From: Lachancea kluyveri NRRL Y-12651
Taxonomy: Eukaryota; Ascomycota; Saccharomycetes; Saccharomycetales; Saccharomycetaceae
Direction: 5' to 3'
Assembly (NCBI GenBank): GCA_000149225.2
Contig: CM000692.1
Span: 1,116,001-1,180,000, forward strand
Length of the DNA: 64,000 nucleotides
Part shown: piece after piece, positions 39,482 through 48,854 of the stretch
Layout of the letters: each line of letters begins with the position of its first letter
How positions within the stretch are numbered: the stretch's first letter is position 1
Position numbers and translations under genes: made by a program
The notes under the pieces: model-generated
The model's input: the letters and a program-made list of their open reading frames with translations, nothing else
The model's database searches: none
What the model was told of the DNA's origin: nothing

Positions 39482-40614
39482 AACTTCCAAACTAGCTATG
39501 ATGGCTCTTGTACAGGTGTCTCTGAGAGTTCCCAGTTAGTTTGGATGTCCTCTTTTCTTGTTAAAAAGGAGGTTGAAAAACTAGGCTTTCCCCTATCTTA
39601 AGCCCAGACTAAAAGGGGACAACGTCATGATGTTCCCAAATGGCGCTTGTTGAAATCGCATGGGATCATGCTAGACATCTGCAACGTAGTTACTAACTGA
39701 TCCAGTACTGCGGACAGCAATATCGCATCGTTGTGTTCGACCATAAAACTCGTAGAATCAGAAAAGAAGAAAACGTGAAAACAAAATTAGCCCAAGCAAA
39801 TAACATCAATAAGGGGTAACACGGATGCCGCAGGCCTCTTTACGTGAAATGCTAGGAGGGCAGACGTATTCTTCAAAAAAAAAAAACAAAAAAAAAACTC
39901 AATTTCCAGTAAAGATTTCGATCTTTCAATTATTTCAAGGATCGAAAGATCTAAAACAACTGTGCGAAAAGTTCAAGTGCATGCCACATAATCCCCACAA
40001 ACCAAACGGCTGTACCTTTAATTCTCTAACACTGTTATCGTTCAGCGACAATGACACAATAGAATGTTCGAGACAGAGAAGATAAAATAATTGTAAAACT
40101 AGCGATAATCTAGTATCAAACGCCTACCCCATAAACATTTTTAAAAATAAAACAATTCATTTTACTTGGCTGAAAACGGAACCATGCTGTGATCTCTTCT
40201 TCGTTCCAGTTTCCAATACAACATACTATGCCACTTGCAATAATCCCTATCGTTGTATCCTTCTCCATGTTATTACGTACGTAGCGATACACTTACTTTT
40301 TTTTTTTCTTTACTCATCGGGATTCTAAAGTTCAGGGGACCCGCAGGCAACCCATTCACCACACGAAGGGCACAGAAACGTTTCTTTTTAATAAAATTTT
40401 TTCGTTTTCAACGTCCAGCTCATCGCGCATCTCGAGGTATAAAGCTGTGTCAACTTTCCCTTTGATTTTCACAATTTTCAATCTCATCTCCCTTTCACAC
40501 TTGCTCTCTTGGCTTCACTCACCCCCTTGCTTTTCTTGTATTTACTTTTTTCTTGCGTAAACGAAAGATCGTGTTAGTTGTCTTACTTATCACTATTAAT
40601 ATTAACAAGGAGCT
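39481..40614. promoter_or_regulatory. CTP synthase upstream region
   Basis: The 1.1 kb hold no convincing gene. An 86-codon frame at 39825 contains poly-A-derived Lys runs and looks fortuitous. The last 200 bases are pyrimidine-rich (CTTTCACACTTGCTCTC), as in highly expressed yeast promoters and leaders. No centromere pattern was found. Confidence 0.5.
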
Positions 40615-42351
40615 ATGAAATACGTCGTTGTCTCTGGTGGTGTCATATCTGGTATCGGTAAGGGTGTTTTGGCATCCTCTACTGGTATGCTACTAAAGAC
40701 TTTAGGTCTGAAGGTTACCTCTATCAAGATCGATCCATACATGAACATCGATGCTGGTACCATGTCTCCATTGGAACATGGTGAATGTTTTGTCTTGAAC
40801 GATGGTGGTGAAACCGACTTAGATTTGGGTAACTACGAGCGTTACTTGAACGTTACTTTGACTAAGGACCACAATATCACTACTGGTAAGATCTACTCTC
40901 ATGTTATCTCTAGAGAAAGAAAAGGTGACTACTTAGGTAAGACTGTCCAAGTTGTCCCACATTTGACAAATGCCATTCAAGAATGGATAGAACGCGTTTC
41001 CAGAATCCCAGTTGACGACACCGGCATGGAACCAGATGTTTGTATTATTGAATTGGGTGGTACTGTTGGTGACATCGAAAGTGCTCCTTTTGTTGAGGCT
41101 TTGAGACAGTTCCAATTCAGAGTCGGTAGGGACAACTTCACCTTGATTCACGTCTCTTTGGTCCCAGTTATTCATGGTGAACAGAAGACCAAACCAACAC
41201 AAGCTGCTATTAAGGATTTGAGATCCTTGGGTTTGACCCCAGATATGATTGCTTGTCGTTGTTCCGATGTTTTGGACCAACCAACAATCGACAAGATTGC
41301 GATGTTTTGTCACGTTGGTCCTGAGCAAGTGGTTAATGTTCATGATGTTAAATCCACTTATCATGTGCCTTTGTTATTGTTGGAACAGAAAATGATTGAT
41401 TATTTATCTTCTAGACTAAGGTTGCAAGATATCAGTTTAACCGCTGAAGACAAACAAAGAGGTGAACACTTATTGCAAAGATGGAAATCCCTAACCACTT
41501 CCATCGATGAGTCATGTGAGACCGTTACGATTGCTTTGATTGGTAAGTACACCCACCTGAAGGACTCTTATTTGTCCGTTATCAAGTCTTTGGAACATTC
41601 TGCCATGAGATGCCAACGCCAGTTGGAGATAGTTTGGGTTGAAGCATCCGACCTAGAACCTGAGACTAACGAGTCTGATAAGAGCAAGTTTCATGCTGCT
41701 TGGAATAGCTTATCTGGTGCTGATGGTATTTTAGTTCCAGGTGGTTTCGGTACCAGAGGTACTGAAGGTATGATCCTTGCCGCCAAATGGGCCAGAGAAA
41801 ACAGCATCCCATATTTGGGTGTTTGTCTAGGTTTACAAATTGCAACTATTGAATTCGTCCACAACGTTCTTGGTAGAAAAGATTGTACTTCTGCTGAGTT
41901 TCTTCCAGATACTCCAGAGGACAAGCAAGTTGTGGTTTACATGCCTGAGATTGACAAGGAAAACATGGGTGGTACTATGAGATTAGGCTTAAGACCAACC
42001 TATTTCCAAAAAGATACTGAATGGTCCAAGATTAGAAAGTTATACGGTAATGTTCATGAGGTGGAAGAAAGACATCGTCATCGTTATGAGATTAACCCTA
42101 AGTTGGTTTCTGAGTTGGAGGAAAACGGATTGATATTTGTTGGTAAAGATGAAACCGGTGAAAGATGCGAGATTCTAGAATTGAAAAACCATCCTTATTT
42201 CGTTGCCACCCAATACCATCCAGAATACAAGTCTAAAGTTTTGGATCCATCTCAACCATTCTTAGGTCTTGTTGCTGCATCTTCTGGTATCCTGGAAGAA
42301 TTCCTAACCGAGGAAGCCATCAAAGCTCGTCAAGAAGACGCAGACTTTTAA
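40615..42351 (+). CDS. URA8: CTP synthase (URA7/URA8 pre-duplication relative)
   Basis: CTP synthase converts UTP, ATP and glutamine to CTP, the last step of pyrimidine nucleotide synthesis. It has 578 residues (579 in Ura7). The N-terminal synthetase domain starts [17 protein letters not shown], with [20 protein letters not shown]. The class I glutaminase domain has its Cys in [16 protein letters not shown] near 404 and His/Glu in [11 protein letters not shown] near 526-528. Position beside VPS25 and SOD1 matches URA8 (YJR103W). URA7 is its duplicate in S. cerevisiae, so both names apply to one ancestor. Codon choice is strongly biased, which suggests high expression. Confidence 0.96.
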   Translation: MKYVVVSGGVISGIGKGVLASSTGMLLKTLGLKVTSIKIDPYMNIDAGTMSPLEHGECFVLNDGGETDLDLGNYERYLNVTLTKDHNITTGKIYSHVISRERKGDYLGKTVQVVPHLTNAIQEWIERVSRIPVDDTGMEPDVCIIELGGTVGDIESAPFVEALRQFQFRVGRDNFTLIHVSLVPVIHGEQKTKPTQAAIKDLRSLGLTPDMIACRCSDVLDQPTIDKIAMFCHVGPEQVVNVHDVKSTYHVPLLLLEQKMIDYLSSRLRLQDISLTAEDKQRGEHLLQRWKSLTTSIDESCETVTIALIGKYTHLKDSYLSVIKSLEHSAMRCQRQLEIVWVEASDLEPETNESDKSKFHAAWNSLSGADGILVPGGFGTRGTEGMILAAKWARENSIPYLGVCLGLQIATIEFVHNVLGRKDCTSAEFLPDTPEDKQVVVYMPEIDKENMGGTMRLGLRPTYFQKDTEWSKIRKLYGNVHEVEERHRHRYEINPKLVSELEENGLIFVGKDETGERCEILELKNHPYFVATQYHPEYKSKVLDPSQPFLGLVAASSGILEEFLTEEAIKARQEDADF

Positions 42352-42790
42352 GAGCTGTTGGATTTCTTCTCCAGAAGAAGAAAAATAAGAGAGAAGAGAT
42401 GGAGAGGAGAAAAAACAAACAAAATAAAAGTGTTGTATATTAAATGAGTATAGTTTAATCTGGAATCTTGTACAAAAAAGAGAAAAAAAAAAACCAAAAC
42501 CAATTATAAGGATAGTCACTCGAGGTTATTCTGATAATCCATTTCCTTTCCCAATTCTTCCGGGCCCTGCTGCAAACAATTCGACAGGTGAGTTAACCCG
42601 ATAAAGTAGACCGCATATAGCTCATATTCAAGCCTACCAGCGCTCGTCCAATAGAATTTTTAAAAGCACATAGCCTCAAGTTAACGACATAAAGCCATGT
42701 ATTTCGATATAACGACAGGGTAAAACCTGTTTCGAATATGAAGATTTAGAAGAGTCATAAACTAATTACATATTAGCCCAGGTATTCCGG
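42352..42790. other. Convergent interval between CTP synthase and SOD1
   Basis: The 439 bases are two 3' flanks, with A-rich runs near 42476-42492. Nothing else is visible. Confidence 0.5.
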
Positions 42791-43326
42791 TTAGTTGGAG
42801 ATACCAATAACACCACAAGCAGGTCTTGGGCCGGCGTTACCAGTCTTCAAAGACTCGTCATTGCCACCCTTACCCAAGTCATCTTGACCGGCGTGAACGA
42901 CAACGGTTCTACCTAGAATAGAAGTTGGACCAATTAGTTTGACCAAGTTGTCAGTCTTAGAGCCCTTGGCAACACCATCTGCGTTAGTTGGAATGTTACC
43001 CAAGTCTCCAACGTGTCTGTTTTCATCTTCTGGGGCACCGTGAGTCTTCTTAAAAGGGTTGAAGTGAGGACCAGCAGAAGTACAGCCATTGGTGTTGTCA
43101 CCAAACTCATGGATGTGGAAACCTCTTTGAGCGTTAGCGTCGCAACCAGTGATTTCCCATGAAACAGTAGTTGGGTCGCTTTCAGAAGTTTGTTCGAATT
43201 TTACAATACCGGAGACACCAGCGTCACCTCTTAAAACAGCAACTATAGAAAAAAGAAAAGTTAGTAAACTATAACATTCAGAAATAGCGGAAGATGAAGA
43301 ATAGTGGACATACCAGCCTTAACCAT
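42791..43326 (-). CDS. SOD1: Copper-zinc superoxide dismutase Sod1, two exons
   Basis: Sod1 disproportionates superoxide in the cytosol and intermembrane space. Exon 1 (43314-43326) encodes MVKA plus one base; exon 2 (42791-43242) completes a 154-residue protein, the S. cerevisiae length. The joined codon G|TT gives Val, so the start reads [16 protein letters not shown]. Metal-site phrases are [27 protein letters not shown] and [14 protein letters not shown], and the end is [16 protein letters not shown]. Exon 2 lacks any in-frame start before residue ~80, so without the intron the gene would be truncated. S. cerevisiae SOD1 has no intron. It corresponds to YJR104C. Confidence 0.95.
43243..43313 (-). 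other. SOD1 intron
   Basis: A 71-nt intron on the minus strand. The 5' site is GTATGT, the branch site TACTAAC lies at 43260-43266, and the 3' site is TATAG after a T-rich tract. All three signals are canonical for yeast. Confidence 0.92.
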
Positions 43327-43486
43327 TTTTCCTTTGTTTTTTTTAAGTTACCTTGTTAGGATCTTCAACTGTAAAGGTATTGAGCAGCTAAAGAGCAAAT
43401 ACAGAGCAAATACGTTTTTGCCACCCTAGTTTCTTGCCCCTATCTTGTTTCCGCACGGAGAACGATGACTAAAGCAATTCTGTGGG

Positions 43487-43494
43487 CCGGGTAA
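43487..43494. promoter_or_regulatory. Reb1-type site upstream of SOD1
   Basis: CCGGGTAA (reverse complement of TTACCCGG) lies about 160 bp upstream of the SOD1 ATG, a usual distance for the general factor Reb1. Confidence 0.55.
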
Positions 43495-43516
43495 TAAAAC
43501 AGACGTCTTAAATCCC

Positions 43517-43693
43517 CTATTTCCGGCCAAGGTCGCGTCTGCGTCGCGAAGTACGAGGCGCTGGCAACGACCAAACGGTGTAGAGTGTGCTAGTGACTAC
43601 GAGCCCCGTAAACAACCACATCATAGCTGTGGCGGGTTTACGTAGAGCTCGGTGGATAAAATCGATAAGTGGGTTGTCGTTAAAGAAGGCCAT
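43517..43693 (-). CDS. Candidate 58-residue single-pass membrane protein
   Basis: An ATG at 43693, after an A/C-rich leader, opens a 58-codon frame. The predicted peptide has a polar start (MAFFNDNPLIDFIHRALRKP), one hydrophobic span (ATAMMWLFTGLVVTSTLYTVWSL) and a strongly basic tail (RTSRRRRDLGRK). That is a plausible small mitochondrial or ER membrane protein, but I match it to no family. The Reb1-type site shared with SOD1 lies just beyond its stop, so its own promoter would lie toward 43700-43900. Chance alone could give a frame of this length. Confidence 0.4.
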   Translation of the reverse strand: MAFFNDNPLIDFIHRALRKPATAMMWLFTGLVVTSTLYTVWSLPAPRTSRRRRDLGRK

Positions 43694-43917
43694 ATATGCT
43701 GCGGAGAAACGTTTGTTGCTTGTTTTGTTCTTTGTACTGCAAAGCAATGGGGGACCGTTGTGAAGCAGGCCATTTTAGTCCTGCATTTTCAGGCCTAGCA
43801 CATGGAGAGGTCGTCATATACGTGTACGCAGGATTTACTATTTACACCCTTCTCACCACATCCTCTCATGGCTGACGATATCAACGACCATTGGCTGAGC
43901 ATATCCTTGTTATCAAG

Positions 43918-44955
43918 ATGCTTTACTTATTCATTCATTTGCTGTCATTGTACAGCGTCCTTTGTGCGTCTGTAGTCGTGGAACTGTCATCCACTGCAGA
44001 ACTGTATTCAACGTTGCTTACATCACCAAATTATTCCTTTGTCTACATCTACTCATCTACATGCAGATGGTGTCAAGAGTTGGACCAGAAATATGAAGTT
44101 TTGCCCACTGTATTCCCAAACAGTTCGATCGATTTTATTAAAGTCGATGGGAAAAATGTAATGAAGCTCACAAAAGACTTCCAAGTCACAAGTTTTCCCT
44201 ATCTAATTCTTTTCAAACCAGCCGACACCAAAGACAAAGATGAAGGTGCCATAAAACATAAATTGTTTGCTGGCGCGTATCACGGTTACCGTACAGTCCA
44301 GCATATCGCTCAGTATCTAAGTGATATGACCGGTAATCTACCGCAATGGCCAGGCTCTTCCGTGTTTTCTAACATTACTACCTCCAAAGATTTCTACCAA
44401 CATTTGGATCCTTATTGGCAAGCTTATTTGAACGTGAATTCAACCAATGTGTCCAAGAATACTTCGAAATCTCTTCTTTTGATGTTCATAACCCCGTGGA
44501 TGGATCCTCATTACTCTGTACAGTTCAATGGTGATGTGACGTTGTCTGTCCCGGATAAGCTAGCTAAACGTTTTCCGGCACTGTCTATTTATAAATTAGA
44601 CTCGTCACTGTCAGAATTATCCAAACTGACAAACCTCTTTAAAATCAGGACTTTTCCAACACTAGTTTTATTAAGGTACGATACTCGCGGTAGTAAGACC
44701 ATTGTACTCGAACTCAAACCCGGAGATCCTTGGACTTGGATGAAAGAGGAAGAAATATTGAATGATTTTTTAAGTAACTGTGCTCTGGAGGAAGATAACT
44801 GGACTTCTTGCGAAGATCATCTTGAAAATATTCCTTCAATAGCCGCCTACAATAGCGTTCAAGAACTCGAAAGTTTTATTGCTGAATATGAGTTAGAAAT
44901 CGGGTATGACGTCGGGGAAGATGAATGGTTGTTCAGCAAACTGCATGATATTTAG
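43918..44955 (+). CDS. Secretory thioredoxin-fold (PDI-family) protein
   Basis: A 345-residue protein from the ATG at 43918; codons upstream start with TTG. The N-terminus MLYLFIHLLSLYSVLCAS is a signal peptide. A thioredoxin domain follows, with redox pair C49/C52 in the unusual motif CRWC and a cis-proline in SFPYLILFKP. A second thioredoxin-like domain (ending TFPTLVLLRYD near 250) lacks a CxxC pair. Several N-x-S/T sites are present. It ends KLHDI, not HDEL, so ER retention is uncertain. It resembles the yeast PDI group (Mpd1/Mpd2/Eps1) in general form, but I cannot pair it with one. It lies where S. cerevisiae has ADO1 and ECM27. Confidence 0.82.
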   Translation: MLYLFIHLLSLYSVLCASVVVELSSTAELYSTLLTSPNYSFVYIYSSTCRWCQELDQKYEVLPTVFPNSSIDFIKVDGKNVMKLTKDFQVTSFPYLILFKPADTKDKDEGAIKHKLFAGAYHGYRTVQHIAQYLSDMTGNLPQWPGSSVFSNITTSKDFYQHLDPYWQAYLNVNSTNVSKNTSKSLLLMFITPWMDPHYSVQFNGDVTLSVPDKLAKRFPALSIYKLDSSLSELSKLTNLFKIRTFPTLVLLRYDTRGSKTIVLELKPGDPWTWMKEEEILNDFLSNCALEEDNWTSCEDHLENIPSIAAYNSVQELESFIAEYELEIGYDVGEDEWLFSKLHDI

Positions 44956-45280
44956 CCCACTATGAATAATTGACAAAAAAGTTTCAATCTGTTTCCTTGT
45001 TCCCTCTTTTTTTTCTTCCTCTTCTCTTGTCTTTATTTTTCAACGATTTGAAGTTTCCAAATGGCGGCTCTTTTTCTCCCCTCCTTTTGCATCTTTTGGG
45101 AGCTGTGCGAGTTAATCCTTTCTTGCCACTGGATCCACCCTCGAACATACAAAAAATAAAAAGGCAAAGTAGGCATATTAAAAAAAAAAGACAGAAAATA
45201 ACCAGGTAAGTTACAGTAGAAGCTACCGAATTTCCTGTTTCAATATATCCCATATAATCTTTGTTTTTACTGGGTTCGAC
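44956..45280. other. LIH1 upstream region
   Basis: The 325 bases contain T-rich (45005-45045) and A-rich (45155-45200) patches typical of a terminator followed by a promoter. Nothing else is seen. Confidence 0.5.
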
Positions 45281-46540
45281 ATGAATTTTTTTGATCTTTA
45301 CTTGTGCATCATTTGTTCCCTATTCCTTATACGCTTTAACCATGCATATTCTGAGAGTATAGAGGGAAAGGAAGCAACTCCAAATCTAGAAGGGCAGTAT
45401 TCATCACCGCTGGTTATATCCGATACTTTGACTGTATTAAACATCACGTCTAATTTAGCCGCCGACTCCATTGGATCTCATTCGACACCCGCGTCGTGTA
45501 TCATTCCAGACGATTCAGCTACAGACCAATACAACTCCCAAAATCATATCGTCCCAATTACTGAAGAGATATATGATAGGTTGGTTTATTTCAGCAAAGT
45601 TTGTGCATTGACTAATTGTATATCTGAGGGTACATTGGTAGAAGACAGAACCTTCATAGATGGTGGTTGTCCAGCTGATTTGGAGTTTTGTTCTAATAAA
45701 ACCAATAACCCCACAATTGATCGCACCAGAATGGAGTTAGTACTTATCGCAGATAAAGGTGAGTTAGGTACTGGTTACGTTGCAGTAGATCATGAAAAAG
45801 GGGTCGTAATGTTGGTTTTTAGAGGTTCTAGTACAAGGCAGGACTGGTTTAGTGATTTTCAAATATACCCAGTGGATTACGTGCCCGCATCTTCAAAGGA
45901 GTATCAAAAGTTAGTTAAGAAAGGGAAAATAAAACCTTGTGAGGGATGCCAAATTCATCACGGATTCAACCAGTTCTCTAGAACATTAGGCCGCCATTTC
46001 CTACAGAGAGTTAGAAAGATTTTCAAGCAGTATCCAGATTACAACTTAGTTGTAACGGGACATTCCTTAGGTGCAGCGTTGGCCAGTCTTGCGGGCATAG
46101 AGTTAAAATTGAGAGGTCATGACCCAATGATTTTAACATATGCAACACCAAAAATGTTCAACGCGCCTATGAAACAATGGGTGGATGAACTTTTCGAAAC
46201 GCAAAAAATTCATGAAAAGTCTCTAGAAAATGAAAAACTATTGTTCCATAAAGGCTATTTCCGGGTTGTGCATTTGCAAGATTACATCACGATGGTTCCA
46301 CCATTTTACAAAGCCGCAGGCTTGGAAATATTTATTTCCAAATTGGAGTTGCCCCATTGTCTAGAAGATGTCGAGTATCGCGGGCTCGGTACGGGGTTGT
46401 CTTGGAGAATGGTTCCATCAAAAGTAAACAAAGAGGGCGTGTTCTCTGACGGCAGAACCTTAGCAACTGTGGAACACTGGTTGCATATGTTTGAACACCG
46501 TAGCTATTTCATCTTAATTAACGAGTGTATGAATTTCTGA
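45281..46540 (+). CDS. LIH1: Class 3 lipase, Lih1 type
   Basis: A triacylglycerol-lipase-family protein of 419 residues; the S. cerevisiae relative YJR107W has 328. The N-terminus MNFFDLYLCIICSLFLIRF is a signal peptide. The lipase core shows the oxyanion loop FRGSSTRQDWFSDFQ and the nucleophile elbow VVTGHSLGAALASLAG (Ser in GHSLG). A likely catalytic Asp is in HLQDYITMVPP, and a candidate His lies in VEHWLHMFEHR near the C-terminus. About 90 residues more than YJR107W are present at the N-terminal side, partly low-complexity. Placement after SOD1 and before CPA2 fits YJR104C-YJR107W-YJR109C. Confidence 0.9.
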   Translation: MNFFDLYLCIICSLFLIRFNHAYSESIEGKEATPNLEGQYSSPLVISDTLTVLNITSNLAADSIGSHSTPASCIIPDDSATDQYNSQNHIVPITEEIYDRLVYFSKVCALTNCISEGTLVEDRTFIDGGCPADLEFCSNKTNNPTIDRTRMELVLIADKGELGTGYVAVDHEKGVVMLVFRGSSTRQDWFSDFQIYPVDYVPASSKEYQKLVKKGKIKPCEGCQIHHGFNQFSRTLGRHFLQRVRKIFKQYPDYNLVVTGHSLGAALASLAGIELKLRGHDPMILTYATPKMFNAPMKQWVDELFETQKIHEKSLENEKLLFHKGYFRVVHLQDYITMVPPFYKAAGLEIFISKLELPHCLEDVEYRGLGTGLSWRMVPSKVNKEGVFSDGRTLATVEHWLHMFEHRSYFILINECMNF

Positions 46541-46904
46541 AACTAAAATCTTATAGCTTTAACCGAACTAACTAATAATGAAATGAAAACAAAAGAACCA
46601 AAAAGGAGGGAGAAAAAGAGAGGAAAAAAAAAAGGGAAAAAAAGAGCTGAAGGAAGGGGTTTAAAAGAAAACTTCCCTAAAAGAAGAGAACGATGACCAA
46701 GAAGGTTGCAGGCCATAAATTTCCATAGGTTTTTCGTACTAATTAAACATTTTGTTCTCACTTTGGTCTTCGCCTTTATTTTTGTTTTTGTTTCTTTTTT
46801 CTCCTACCTTTTATTTTTTTTTTAAAGAAAAGACACTCTTTTCTTACGTCTGATCAACAAACTCAACGGAACCAGCCCGTAGTGTCACCTAAAGTGAATA
46901 CGGC
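46541..46904. other. Convergent interval between LIH1 and GPA2
   Basis: The 364 bases are 3' flanks, purine-rich at 46590-46680 and T-rich at 46780-46825. No gene is seen. Confidence 0.5.
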
Positions 46905-48140
46905 TTACAAGACACCTGAAGCTTTCAAGCTGTTTTCTAGAATCGTTTCTTTGATGGCTGCAAATACCATCTTAATGTTTGAAGTGTCTGTAGCTTGTGT
47001 GACGTGAGGATAGATACTCAAATTGGATCTGTTGAACTGTAGAAATCTCCACAAGATGTACTTTGCACCTCTATTAACGTCTGCACCACCAGCAAAATCG
47101 GAGTAATAATTTTCTAAAGGTATACGGCGTAATTTCTCTGCAAAGACGTCAACTTTGTTTAAAAATAGGATAACAGAGGTTCGAGCAAACCATCTACTGT
47201 TAACAACGGAGTCGAAAAGAACAAATGACTCTTCCAGCCTATTCTGAGTTTTATCCTCTTGTAAAGTTTGATCATATTCTGACAAAGAGACACAGAAGAT
47301 AATCGCAGTAACGTTGTCAAAACAATGGATCCATTTCTTACGTTCACTTCTTTGACCGCCAACATCATAAATGTGTAATCTTAAACTGTTGTCAAGCTCG
47401 ACGATAGTGTCAAAGATACCAGACGTTTTCTTCCTTGCACGCAAAACATCGCTAACGGTGGGTTTAAAGTCCGGCTGACAAAAACGGTACAGGCAGTCTA
47501 AAAAGTAGGGAGCGTTATCCATAATATAGAATTCTGACCTTCGCTCGCTATTCATTAATGCCTGGGTAGAAGGCAGACGCCAAATTCTTGACAAATTTGA
47601 CCCAAAGTCTAGTGGAAGACCACTCATCTTAGATCCGGGTACATTAAAATCTGATATGCTTTGTAAGTCTTCTTCGGTTAGTTGTGACTCAGGTTCCAAA
47701 GGAACTTTTAGAGATAGCCTAGCTCTCACAAGACTCCTGGCACTTTCAACAATGTTGTCGAATATGAAGGGTTTATACTCCATAAGCTCTTCTTGAGAAA
47801 ATCCATTTTGGTGTAAGATTTTCAACTGTTGCAAGATCGTAGATTTGCCACTATCACCAGAACCCAGCAATAAAACCTTTAACGCCTTACTGCCACGTTT
47901 GGACGTTCCAGAGCCCAGCTGAAGCTTGGAAGGGTTTGATACATTGGTTTTGCAAGAAATCATTGACTGATCTTTGTTTGGATTGTGAGTATCTTTTGAA
48001 CGTTTTTCGTTTTGACTGTCAATGCAGGTTTCAGAGCTATTGTTAATGGCAGAGGTCTTTTTCATTCTCTGAGTTGACCTCTTACCAGCCCCATTCGTGT
48101 TCTGAGAAGCACTTTCGTCCTTAGAACCGCAAATACCCAT
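46905..48140 (-). CDS. GPA2: G-protein alpha subunit Gpa2
   Basis: Gpa2 couples the glucose receptor Gpr1 to adenylate cyclase and PKA. The ATG at 48140 gives 411 residues (449 in S. cerevisiae) and starts MGICGSKDE, a signal for N-myristoylation at Gly2 and palmitoylation at Cys4; upstream codons are open but lack ATG. After a short disordered linker come the GTPase motifs: P-loop LLLGSGDSGKST, switch I KKTSGIFDT, switch II YDVGGQRSERKKWIHCF, FLNKVD for guanine binding, and TQATDTSN. The P-loop reads GSGDSGKS where S. cerevisiae has GAGESGKS. In S. cerevisiae GPA2 is YER020W, so its place here between LIH1 and CPA2 differs. Confidence 0.95.
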   Translation of the reverse strand: MGICGSKDESASQNTNGAGKRSTQRMKKTSAINNSSETCIDSQNEKRSKDTHNPNKDQSMISCKTNVSNPSKLQLGSGTSKRGSKALKVLLLGSGDSGKSTILQQLKILHQNGFSQEELMEYKPFIFDNIVESARSLVRARLSLKVPLEPESQLTEEDLQSISDFNVPGSKMSGLPLDFGSNLSRIWRLPSTQALMNSERRSEFYIMDNAPYFLDCLYRFCQPDFKPTVSDVLRARKKTSGIFDTIVELDNSLRLHIYDVGGQRSERKKWIHCFDNVTAIIFCVSLSEYDQTLQEDKTQNRLEESFVLFDSVVNSRWFARTSVILFLNKVDVFAEKLRRIPLENYYSDFAGGADVNRGAKYILWRFLQFNRSNLSIYPHVTQATDTSNIKMVFAAIKETILENSLKASGVL

Positions 48141-48521
48141 TGTGATTGTGTGTTTGTTTGGGAGAAACTGGTTCTTCCGCGATGGCCAGGAAAAATATAG
48201 CAAAGGGACCCCGGTTTTAAGTCATGTCGGCATCTGAGGACAAAAAAGGGACAACGCTCCCTTAAAAAAAATTTTCACCGAACATATCGTAAACTACGAA
48301 GCTAATAGCGGCGCTAGGTGGGCATATTAGCAATCTGTCTGTATAGACGAAGTCATTTGCTATTCTACTTAGTTATTACATTGATACGTCCGTTTGGCCA
48401 GGAGTATATACAAGAAAGGCGGAGAGAGCCATGTAGTAGTGTGCTACCTTTATGCAGAGCCTTGCTTCTGCCTTTACAGCGTGTTTCGATGCTCCTGAAA
48501 AATACAAGTCCAAATGCGATT
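48141..48521. other. GPA2 upstream region
   Basis: The 381 bases hold the GPA2 promoter and the 3' end of the small minus-strand gene. No firm motif or RNA gene is seen. Confidence 0.45.
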
Positions 48522-48854
48522 CTATTTCATCCTCTTTCTTTTGCAGGGGGCTTTGAAATTTGCGTTGAAGTATTGAAGCTCTTGCTGTTGTTGTTGTTGT
48601 TGTTGTTGTTGTCGTGGTGGTGGTGTCACCATCGGTTGTGACTGCTGTAGCAGTTGTTTATCCATCGAATCCCTGTCTCTCTTCTGCGGATGAGGCATAT
48701 GGGAAGCATCGCAAAGCGGACCTAGCTCTGGTGGTTTCTCTGGTACGATGCTACGCTCATAGATTTCCTGGTCTCGCCACCACTGAGCTTCGTCTGCGTT
48801 AGCCACCTCGTCATTGTTTTCTAAGTACCATCCGTACGGGTCATTCTCATCCAT
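48522..48854 (-). CDS. Small polyglutamine protein, unrecognised
   Basis: The ATG at 48854 opens a 110-codon frame; earlier codons start with TTG. The N-terminal ~45 residues look conserved in style: acidic and tryptophan-rich (MDENDPYGWYLENNDEV, EAQWWRDQEIYERSIV). Then come Pro-rich segments, a run of about ten Gln (GTT/GCT repeats on the plus strand, 48566-48612), and a basic end (APCKRKRMK) that could be a nuclear signal. I recognise no family. In S. cerevisiae ABM1 lies between LIH1 and CPA2 on the other strand; I cannot say whether it is related. Confidence 0.6.
   Translation of the reverse strand: MDENDPYGWYLENNDEVANADEAQWWRDQEIYERSIVPEKPPELGPLCDASHMPHPQKRDRDSMDKQLLQQSQPMVTPPPRQQQQQQQQQQELQYFNANFKAPCKRKRMK

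Noticed and set aside
39825-40085. 86-codon frame upstream of the CTP synthase gene
   Set aside because: It depends on poly-A-derived lysines, shows no recognisable domain, and lies in a promoter region.
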